Shown here: positions 1-5,126 of the stretch, one piece after another
Position numbering within the stretch: position 1 is the stretch's first letter
How the letters are laid out: every line of letters begins with the position of its first letter
From: DTU018 sp003444615
GTDB lineage: Bacteria > Bacillota > Syntrophomonadia > Syntrophomonadales > Syntrophomonadaceae
NCBI GenBank assembly: GCA_049656905.1
Contig: JBASMO010000128.1
Coordinates: 1 to 7,383, forward strand
DNA: 7,383 bases
Direction: 5' to 3'
Notes under the pieces: model-generated
What the model was told of the DNA's origin: nothing
The model's database searches: none
Seen by the model: the letters and a program-made list of their open reading frames with translations, nothing else
Translations under genes and position numbers: made by a program

Positions 1-1472
1 TTTTTGAGGAACAGGGCGAGGACTATAAGGTGGAATTAATTAGGGATTTGCCCGAGGATGCGGTTATCAGCATTTACCAACAAGGGGAGTTCGCCGACTT
101 GTGCGCTGGACCTCATTTGCCTTCCACCGGCCGAATCAAGGCTTTTAAGCTGATGAGCCTGGCCGGGGCTTACTGGAGGGGCGATGAAAGAAACCGCATG
201 CTGCAGCGGGTGTATGCCACTTCTTTTCCGAAAAAAGCTCAGTTGGATGATTATGTTAACAAGTTGGAAGAAGCCAAAAAAAGGGACCATCGCCGTCTGG
301 GCAAGGAATTAGGACTATTTGCCCTGGTCGAGGAAGGACCTGGTTTTCCCATATTTATGCCTAAGGGTATGATTTTGCGTAATGAGTTGGAAAATTTCTG
401 GCGGGAAGAACATCGCAAGGCTGGCTATCACGAGATTAAAACTCCTATTATTCTTAATCGTGAACTATGGGAAAGATCCGGTCACTGGGATCATTATCAG
501 GAAAACATGTATTTTACTAAAATAGATGAGGAGGATTATGCGGTAAAGCCTATGAACTGTCCAGGAGGACTCTTGGCTTACAAACAGTCCCTGCACAGCT
601 ACAAGGAATTACCTCTGCGTTATGGCGAGCTGGGACTAGTACATCGTCATGAAATGTCCGGGGTTTTGCACGGCTTGATGCGGGTCAGGGCTTTTACCCA
701 GGATGATGCCCATATTTTCATGCTTCCGGAACAGATTATAGATGAAATCAAGGGAGTCATTGATCTGGTAGACCGCTTTTACAGCTTATTTGGTTTCTCC
801 TATCATGTAGAACTGTCCACCAAACCCGAAAAAGCTATGGGCTCTGATGAAATATGGGAAATGGCAACCAATGCCCTGATTCAGGCTCTGCAAGAAAAGG
901 GTATGGAATATAAGGTCAATGAGGGGGACGGAGCTTTCTATGGTCCTAAAATTGACTTTCATCTCCAGGATTCCCTGGACCGTACCTGGCAGTGCGGAAC
1001 CATTCAATTAGATTTTCAGATGCCGGAGAAACTAGATATTACTTATATAGGCGAGGATGGAGAGAAACACCGTCCGGTTATGATTCACCGGGTAATCTAT
1101 GGCAGTATTGAAAGGTTTATCGGCATTTTGACCGAACATTTTGCGGGAGCTTTTCCTGTCTGGTTAGCCCCGGTACAGGCGAGAGTTTTGCCCATCAGTG
1201 AGCGCCAACATGAGTATGCTCAGCAAGTGACTGATACACTTTTGGAAGCTGGTATCCGGGCAGAAATAGATAGCCGCAGTGAAAAGGTGGGCTATAAGAT
1301 TCGGGAAGGGCAGCTGCAGAAAATTCCCTACCTGCTTATCGTGGGTGATAAAGAAGTGGAGCAAGAGGCTGTGGCCGTACGCCATCGCAAACAGGGTGAC
1401 CAGGGAGCTGTGCCGCTGGCTGATTTTATCACCAGGATAACAGAAGAGATAAAGGAAAAAACTGTTGATTAA
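1..1472 (+). CDS. thrS: threonine--tRNA ligase, 5'-truncated by window edge
   Basis: Charges tRNA-Thr with threonine in the cytoplasm as a class II, zinc-dependent synthetase. The frame is open from base 3 (the GTG at 30 is internal, not a start), giving 489 visible residues against about 640 in the family. The N-terminal TGS domain and most of the editing domain therefore lie off the window. Visible in order: the end of the editing domain with DLCAGPH (96-116), which carries the editing Cys and His; the catalytic core with the zinc ligands Cys in MNCPGG (558-560), His in DAHIF (711-713) and His before motif 3 (1086-1088); motif 2 with RHE (645-653); motif 3 GSIERF (1101-1118); and the C-terminal anticodon-binding domain (about 1161-1455). 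No frameshift or missing catalytic residue is seen. No clear terminator follows the TAA; the next promoter begins about 60 bases later. Confidence 0.98.
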   Translation, partial: FEEQGEDYKVELIRDLPEDAVISIYQQGEFADLCAGPHLPSTGRIKAFKLMSLAGAYWRGDERNRMLQRVYATSFPKKAQLDDYVNKLEEAKKRDHRRLGKELGLFALVEEGPGFPIFMPKGMILRNELENFWREEHRKAGYHEIKTPIILNRELWERSGHWDHYQENMYFTKIDEEDYAVKPMNCPGGLLAYKQSLHSYKELPLRYGELGLVHRHEMSGVLHGLMRVRAFTQDDAHIFMLPEQIIDEIKGVIDLVDRFYSLFGFSYHVELSTKPEKAMGSDEIWEMATNALIQALQEKGMEYKVNEGDGAFYGPKIDFHLQDSLDRTWQCGTIQLDFQMPEKLDITYIGEDGEKHRPVMIHRVIYGSIERFIGILTEHFAGAFPVWLAPVQARVLPISERQHEYAQQVTDTLLEAGIRAEIDSRSEKVGYKIREGQLQKIPYLLIVGDKEVEQEAVAVRHRKQGDQGAVPLADFITRITEEIKEKTVD

Positions 1473-1534
1473 ATGGCAGTTTGCATTCTAGGACTTGTCA
1501 CTCACTAAATCTTGACATCTGGCCTGGTAACTGC

Positions 1535-1563
1535 TTGCAAGATAATATATGGTATGATATACT
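1535..1563 (+). promoter_or_regulatory. sigma-A type promoter of the infC operon
   Basis: TTGCAA (1535-1540) and TATACT (1558-1563) are separated by 17 bases. This puts transcription start near 1570, just upstream of the structured leader. A second, overlapping possibility is an extended -10, TGGTATGAT (1550-1558). A perfect TTGACA at 1512-1517 has no -10 box at normal spacing (GATAAT is 23 bases away), so it is less likely to be used. The call rests on consensus matching by eye. Confidence 0.6.
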
Positions 1564-1569
1564 CCTTTA

Positions 1570-1710
1570 TGGATTAAAGCAGAAGCCTTGCTTCTCACCT
1601 TACAACCACCGGTTCGTAAGGTAAATGGTTTAATACCAGCGCATTTCAAAGGGCAAAGCCTTTTGATTTCGTCAGTGAAGCGAGCTTTTAGCTCGCTTAT
1701 TTTATTATGG
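1570..1710 (+). ncRNA. L20 leader (autoregulatory ribosomal protein leader)
   Basis: This is an untranslated leader of about 140 bases before infC-rpmI-rplT, the position where Firmicutes carry the L20 leader (Rfam family L20_leader). In that family L20 binds an mRNA structure mimicking its 23S rRNA site and causes premature termination. Hairpins seen: AGAAG/CTTCT (1581-1585 with 1591-1595); a long stem ACCTTAC-AACC with GGTT-C-GTAAGGT (1597-1607 with 1611-1622, one bulged C, loop ACC); CAAAGGGC/GCCTTTTG (1647-1654 with 1658-1665, one G-U pair, AAA loop); and a terminator hairpin at its end. Family membership is inferred from position plus architecture; I could not align it to the family consensus. 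Confidence 0.7.
1678..1705 (+). terminator. leader terminator/attenuator before infC
   Basis: A perfect 8-bp stem AAGCGAGC/GCTCGCTT (1678-1685 with 1691-1698, loop TTTTA) is followed by the U-rich tail ATTTTATT. It sits immediately before the infC ribosome site, as expected for the regulated terminator of an L20 leader. Confidence 0.8.
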
Positions 1711-1726
1711 AGGTGAATTTCTTATC
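1709..1726 (+). promoter_or_regulatory. ribosome binding site fixing an AUC start for infC
   Basis: GGAGGTG (1709-1715) is a near-perfect Shine-Dalgarno sequence. Eight bases later, in the infC frame, comes ATC (1724-1726), followed by codons for SKDW, which match the usual IF3 N-terminus (ISKDF in Bacillus-type IF3). No ATG, GTG or TTG in this frame lies at a usable distance; the first TTG is residue 45, inside the conserved N-domain. Confidence 0.8.
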
Positions 1727-2254
1727 AGCAAGGATTGGAGAGTTAATGAGGAAATCCGCACCCGAGAAGTCCGGTTAGTTAGTGAGGATGGAGAACAACT
1801 TGGTATCGTTCCAATTAACCAGGCGTTAGAAATCGCTACTGATAAAGGATTAGATTTGGTGGAGGTTGCGCCATCTGCCAAACCCCCGGTTTGCCGTCTT
1901 ATGGATTATGGGAAATTCAAGTTTGAACAGAGCAAACGGGAAAAGGAAGCACGTAAAAAGCAAAAGGTGATTTCTATCAAGGAAGTCAAACTTCGTCCGA
2001 ACATCGATGAACATGATTTCCTGGTTAAGGCTCGTAATGCCCGTAAATTCCTCGGTGCCGGTGACAAAGTTAAGGTAACTATTATGTTTCGGGGCCGGGA
2101 AATAACTCATCCGGAACTGGGAGAGAAATTATCTTTGCGTATGGTAGACGAACTCTCCGATATTTCTGCAGTAGAAAAACCTCCCAAGGTTGAGGGAAGA
2201 AATATGGTTACGATCCTAATACCTAAAATCGAAAACACGAAGGAGGAAGGCTGA
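1724..2254 (+). CDS. infC: translation initiation factor IF-3 (AUC start)
   Basis: IF3 binds the 30S subunit, prevents premature 50S joining and proofreads initiator tRNA and start codon selection. From the ATC at 1724 the protein is 176 residues, normal for the family. The N-domain (about 1-75) ends in PSAKPPVCRLMDYGKFKFEQ (51-70), the family signature. A lysine/arginine-rich linker helix follows (about 68-85), then the C-domain with DEHDF and FRGREITH, which binds 16S rRNA. Taking an ordinary start codon would remove 44 conserved residues. IF3 genes of E. coli and bacilli start with AUU, which lets IF3 repress its own translation because it discriminates against non-AUG starts. An AUC here suggests the same control (inference). 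The stop TGA overlaps the rpmI ATG by one base, suggesting translational coupling. Confidence 0.93.
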   Translation: MSKDWRVNEEIRTREVRLVSEDGEQLGIVPINQALEIATDKGLDLVEVAPSAKPPVCRLMDYGKFKFEQSKREKEARKKQKVISIKEVKLRPNIDEHDFLVKARNARKFLGAGDKVKVTIMFRGREITHPELGEKLSLRMVDELSDISAVEKPPKVEGRNMVTILIPKIENTKEEG

Positions 2255-2445
2255 TGCCTAAGACCAAAACACATAGAGGTGCAGCTAAACGGTTTAAGAA
2301 AACTGGATCAGGGAAAATTAAACGTTCCAAGGCATATGCCAGCCATTTATTAGGTCATAAGAGTCCCAAACGCAAACGGAGACTGCGCAAATCTGACCTG
2401 GTTAGTGTTGCCGAAACCAAAAGAATATCCAAGCTTATTCCGTAA
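2254..2445 (+). CDS. rpmI: 50S ribosomal protein L35 (bL35)
   Basis: A small basic structural protein of the large ribosomal subunit. At 63 residues it has the expected family length (64-66) and begins with the family signature MPKTKTHRGAAKRFKKTGSG, followed by the conserved KRSKAYASHLL and SPKRKRRLRK segments. The start ATG overlaps the infC stop (TGATG), and a strong site GGAGG (2242-2246) lies inside the infC tail, seven bases before the start. It is the middle gene of infC-rpmI-rplT and should be controlled by L20 through the leader. Confidence 0.98.
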   Translation: MPKTKTHRGAAKRFKKTGSGKIKRSKAYASHLLGHKSPKRKRRLRKSDLVSVAETKRISKLIP

Positions 2446-2462
2446 AGTAGGAGGTTGACGAT

Positions 2463-2816
2463 ATGCCAAGGGTAAAACGTGGCGTAACTGCCCATCGCCG
2501 ACATAAAAAAGTTCTTAAGGCAGCCAAAGGCTACTTTGGCAGCAAATCTAAGCTATATAGGGTAGCCAACGAGCAGGTTATGAAATCCGGTCAATATGCC
2601 TATATCCACCGTAGACTGAAAAAACGCGATTTCCGTAGATTATGGATTGCGCGTATAAATGCCGCTGCTCGCGACAATGGTACTACTTATAGCAGAATGA
2701 TTCACGGATTGAAAACTGCTGGTGTGGATATCAATCGTAAAGTATTGGCGGAACTCGCTGTAAGTGATCCCCAAGGTTTTTCTGAACTGGCTGAACTGGC
2801 TAAGAAAAACAGTTAA
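2463..2816 (+). CDS. rplT: 50S ribosomal protein L20 (bL20), operon autoregulator
   Basis: L20 binds 23S rRNA early in large-subunit assembly. It is also the repressor of this operon in Firmicutes and in E. coli. The protein has 117 residues (family about 117-119). The basic N-terminal extension (about 1-59) contains KAAKGYFGSKSKLYRVANEQ and is followed by the C-terminal RNA-binding domain with RRLKKRDFRRLW, INAAARDNG and SRMIHGLK. In characterised homologues it is the C-terminal domain that recognises the leader mRNA. AGGAGG (2449-2454) lies eight bases before the ATG and the gap to rpmI is 17 bases. A strong terminator follows, so this is the last gene of the operon unit. Confidence 0.98.
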   Translation: MPRVKRGVTAHRRHKKVLKAAKGYFGSKSKLYRVANEQVMKSGQYAYIHRRLKKRDFRRLWIARINAAARDNGTTYSRMIHGLKTAGVDINRKVLAELAVSDPQGFSELAELAKKNS

Positions 2817-2830
2817 ACAGGAATTTTTGC

Positions 2831-2861
2831 AAAGTATGGCTCATTCGGGCCATACTTTTTT
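2831..2861 (+). terminator. intrinsic terminator of the infC-rpmI-rplT operon
   Basis: A perfect 10-bp stem AAAGTATGGC/GCCATACTTT (2831-2840 with 2849-2858, loop TCATTCGG) runs into a six-T tract (2856-2861). It is strong, and ends only 14 bases before the rlmP start codon. Confidence 0.92.
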
Positions 2862-2875
2862 CTATCGAGGTAAAT

Positions 2876-3652
2876 ATGCGATATTTGACTTCCCGAGATA
2901 ATCCTTTGATAAAAGAAACTATAAAGCTAAAACAAAAAAAGTATCGCCAGCAAACAGGGACTTTCCTAATTGAAGGAGAGCGCATGCTGAGGGAAGCTCT
3001 TAAAAGCCCCCAGCTACTGGTGCGGGTTTTTGTTGATGATAGCTTTGAGGCTCCTGACGAACTAAGAGACCTCAACATTGAATTCTACCAGGTAACTGCC
3101 AATATTATGAAGGCTATTGCTGATACGGAGCATCCCCAGGGTGTGGCGGCTGTAGTCAGTATTCCTCCATACCAAACAGTCTATCTCAGTGACCAAACAG
3201 CCATGCTGCTCTTACTGGATCGCATATCTGATCCTGGTAATCTGGGAACGATTATTCGGACAGCATGGGCGCTGGACATTGATGGTATATTACTTACTGC
3301 CGGATGTGCGGATCCTTTTAGCCCGAAAGTAGTAAGAGCCTCCATGGGGGGGATCTTTCATGTTCCAATAAATACGGTTGACAGGGACTCTGTTGACGAA
3401 TTACTAAATAATGGCTATCGAATGATTGTGGCTACTCCTGATACTAAAACCAGTATTTATCAAATCGACTGGCAAGGGGCTATAATCTGTGTTATAGGCA
3501 GTGAAGCTCATGGAGTAGCTCAGGAATGGCTTAGTCGAGCTACCCAGAAGGTGGTAATACCCATCAATCAAAAAGTGGATTCTTTGAATGCGGCTGTATC
3601 CTGTGCTATAATCATGGCAGAGGCTAGAAGACAGCGGGTTGCTCATCTTTGA
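2876..3652 (+). CDS. rlmP: TrmH/SpoU family RNA 2'-O-methyltransferase, RlmP (YsgA)-like
   Basis: A SAM-dependent SPOUT methyltransferase. In Bacillus subtilis the gene in this position, ysgA upstream of pheST, encodes RlmP, which makes 2'-O-methylguanosine at 2553 in the 23S rRNA A-loop; that substrate is inferred here. The protein has 258 residues. Its N-terminal substrate-binding domain (about 1-100) starts with TSRDNPLIK and contains GTFLIEGERMLREAL. The knotted catalytic domain follows: motif 1 GNLGTIIR with Asn122 and Arg128, then SPKVVRASMGG (149-159), motif 2 IGSEAHGV (207-214, usually GNEGxG), and motif 3 VDSLNAAVSCAI (234-245) forming the SAM-binding knot. The ATG follows GAGG by five bases. 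It begins immediately after a terminator and has no obvious promoter of its own. Other TrmH-family roles (RlmB, TrmH) remain possible; the family is certain, the exact symbol less so. Confidence 0.85.
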   Translation: MRYLTSRDNPLIKETIKLKQKKYRQQTGTFLIEGERMLREALKSPQLLVRVFVDDSFEAPDELRDLNIEFYQVTANIMKAIADTEHPQGVAAVVSIPPYQTVYLSDQTAMLLLLDRISDPGNLGTIIRTAWALDIDGILLTAGCADPFSPKVVRASMGGIFHVPINTVDRDSVDELLNNGYRMIVATPDTKTSIYQIDWQGAIICVIGSEAHGVAQEWLSRATQKVVIPINQKVDSLNAAVSCAIIMAEARRQRVAHL

Positions 3653-3653
3653 A

Positions 3654-3668
3654 GGGGACTTTCTCCCC
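3654..3668 (+). other. small hairpin just after rlmP, possible weak terminator
   Basis: GGGGA/TCCCC (3654-3658 with 3664-3668, loop CTTTC) starts one base after the rlmP stop. A T5 run follows only at 3680-3684, eleven bases beyond the stem, so any termination would be weak. It may serve to stabilise the rlmP mRNA end. Confidence 0.35.
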
Positions 3669-3704
3669 ATGAGATAATATTTTTGGTTCCGACCCAAACA
3701 TTAC

Positions 3705-3730
3705 GGTGGAAGGGTGGACGTTAGGGTGGA
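3705..3730 (+). repeat. G-rich tract with three GGTGGA copies
   Basis: GGTGGA occurs at 3705-3710, 3713-3718 and 3725-3730, the second and third extended to GGGTGGA. The tract lies in the non-coding spacer between rlmP and the pheS promoter (3653-3769). I recognise no family for it. It could form a two-tier G-quadruplex or pair with the GACCC at 3691-3695; both are speculative. Confidence 0.5.
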
Positions 3731-3769
3731 TAGAGCACAGACAATGTGGCAGTTATTTGAAAACTCTGG

Positions 3770-3797
3770 TTGCATCATATATTATTTGTTATATAAA
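3770..3797 (+). promoter_or_regulatory. probable promoter of pheST
   Basis: TTGCAT (3770-3775) and TATAAA (3792-3797) are 16 bases apart in an AT-rich stretch directly before the T-box leader, which would start near 3804. The -35 box is poor and the -10 is good. Position relative to the riboswitch is the best support. Confidence 0.55.
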
Positions 3798-3803
3798 ATG
3801 ATG

Positions 3804-4073
3804 GTTACTCAGTAAGTTCTCATATGGATATAAGCGATTAACAGGACAAGTAGCCTGATGGGGTACCTTTCAGGGAGGTTGTATCGTGACTGGAAGTACA
3901 GCCAAGGGAACATCAGGTGAATTCACCTGGGAGCTGTGAACTGAAATAATAGTAAGTTTTACCGGTCACCGCCGTTATCGGGAAAGAGTGAGTCTGAAAG
4001 CTGGTCTTTTGGACTAACTAGGGTGGTACCGCGAAATAAACTTTCGTCCCTTGGACGAAAGTATTTTATTTTT
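3804..4073 (+). ncRNA. T-box riboswitch, tRNA-Phe (UUC specifier)
   Basis: The leader senses uncharged tRNA-Phe and then allows transcription into pheST. Stem I is well supported: CAGG/CCTG (3842-3845 with 3926-3929) and CCTGAT/ATCAGG (3854-3859 with 3912-3917) bracket the specifier loop, whose 5' side holds AGTA and whose 3' side is TGAATTCA. This places the specifier TTC at 3922-3924, matching the GAA anticodon of tRNA-Phe. The apical arm is GGTTGTA/TACAGCC (3877-3883 with 3897-3903). The conserved T-box AGGGTGGTACCGCG (4020-4033) contains TGGT (4024-4027), which pairs with NCCA when the discriminator is A, as in tRNA-Phe. The antiterminator pairs AGGG and GCG with CGTCCCT (4045-4051), excluding the terminator. 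Confidence 0.96.
4040..4073 (+). terminator. T-box regulated terminator before pheS
   Basis: A perfect 10-bp stem ACTTTCGTCC/GGACGAAAGT (4040-4049 with 4053-4062, loop CTT) is followed by ATTTTATTTTT. Its 5' arm shares CGTCC with the antiterminator, so the two folds are mutually exclusive. Confidence 0.95.
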
Positions 4074-4091
4074 CTGCTGGGAGTGAATGTA

Positions 4092-5114
4092 ATGTTAGAC
4101 AAACTGAATGATTTGGAACAAAAAGCCCTCCGGCAAATCAAGGAGATTGACCAAATACAGGAGCTTAATGATCTGCGGATCAAACTCTTGGGACGCAAAG
4201 GAGAGTTAACCCAGTTATTAAGGGGACTTAAGGATCTTCCCCCTGACCAGCGTGCCCAGGTGGGACAAGCAGCTAATCAGTTGAAAGAACACTTAGAAAA
4301 CATGCTTCAGCAGCAGAACCAAGAGCTGAAAAGTCGTGCCTTGAACCAACGATTGCAGGAGGAGACTATTGATGTAACTCTTCCGGGCATTTCATTTATG
4401 CGAGGAAGCAAGCATCCTCTTACCCAGATTCGCGAAGAAATCCAGGATATATTCATTGGCATGGGTTTTACCGTAGCAGAGGGTCCAGAAGTAGAATTAG
4501 ATTATTACAATTTCGAAGCCCTTAATATCCCCAAAGATCATCCGGCCCGGGATATGCAGGATTCATTCTATATAGACGAAGATGTACTGCTGCGTACTCA
4601 CACCTCACCAGTACAGGTTAGAACCATGGAATCCATGGCACCTAGGTTACCGGTCAAGATCATTGTGCCAGGAAAGGTTTATCGTAAAGACGATGATGCC
4701 ACCCATTCACCAATGTTTCAGCAGATTGAAGGCCTACTGGTTGACAGAAATGTTACTTTTGCTCACCTGAAGGCGGTTCTGATGTCATTTGCCCACCGTA
4801 TATTTGGGGAACAAGTCCAGGTCCGATACCGTCCCAGTTTTTTCCCATTTACTGAGCCCAGCGCGGAAATGGATATATCCTGCGTTATGTGCGGAGGAGA
4901 TGGCTGCCGGGTATGCTCATATACTGGCTGGCTGGAAATATTAGGGGCTGGTATGGTTCATCCTAATGTGCTGAGATATGGTGGCTATGATCCGGAAAAT
5001 GTGTCTGGTTTTGCTTTTGGTATGGGGATTGAACGAATAGCCATGCTGAAGTACGGAGTAAACGATCTGCGTCTTTTCTTTGAAAACGATCAGCGCTTTT
5101 TGAAACAATTCTAG
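4092..5114 (+). CDS. pheS: phenylalanine--tRNA ligase alpha subunit
   Basis: Catalytic subunit of the (alpha-beta)2 PheRS, charging tRNA-Phe. The start is ATG 4092, eight bases after GGAG (4080-4083). A longer reading from the GTG at 4023 would be translated from inside the T-box and is rejected. It gives 340 residues, standard length. The N-terminal coiled-coil tRNA-binding region (about 1-90) is followed by the class II core: HPL at 108-110, motif 2 with GKVYRKDDDATHSPMFQQIE (194-213), and motif 3 with GFAFGMGIER (306-315); A308 is the usual phenylalanine-pocket alanine. A four-cysteine insert CVMC...CRVC (264-275) is typical of Firmicute-type PheS and probably binds zinc. It ends with the usual RFLKQF, then TAG, so this UAG is at the normal family end. 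pheT starts 12 bases on, in the same frame. Confidence 0.98.
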   Translation: MLDKLNDLEQKALRQIKEIDQIQELNDLRIKLLGRKGELTQLLRGLKDLPPDQRAQVGQAANQLKEHLENMLQQQNQELKSRALNQRLQEETIDVTLPGISFMRGSKHPLTQIREEIQDIFIGMGFTVAEGPEVELDYYNFEALNIPKDHPARDMQDSFYIDEDVLLRTHTSPVQVRTMESMAPRLPVKIIVPGKVYRKDDDATHSPMFQQIEGLLVDRNVTFAHLKAVLMSFAHRIFGEQVQVRYRPSFFPFTEPSAEMDISCVMCGGDGCRVCSYTGWLEILGAGMVHPNVLRYGGYDPENVSGFAFGMGIERIAMLKYGVNDLRLFFENDQRFLKQF

Positions 5115-5126
5115 GGAGGTAAAAGC

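Noticed and set aside
36..290. Minus-strand and out-of-frame open stretches inside thrS, rplT/rlmP, pheS and pheT.
   Set aside because: Each lies wholly or mostly within a confidently identified plus-strand gene, with no ribosome site or recognisable product.
1856..2254. Short infC of 132 residues from TTG 1856.
   Set aside because: It removes 44 residues of the conserved IF3 N-domain that are encoded in frame upstream and preceded by a strong ribosome site at 1709-1715.
3744..3815. A 23-codon reading frame (ATG 3744 to TAA) that could be a leader peptide for pheST.
   Set aside because: It overlaps the promoter and starts upstream of the expected transcript start, has no well-placed ribosome site and only one Phe codon; the T-box already explains regulation.
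4023..4091. Longer pheS reading from GTG at 4023, adding 23 residues.
   Set aside because: These codons lie within the T-box antiterminator and terminator, have no ribosome site, and add sequence absent from PheS; ATG 4092 has GGAG at good spacing and gives the family length.
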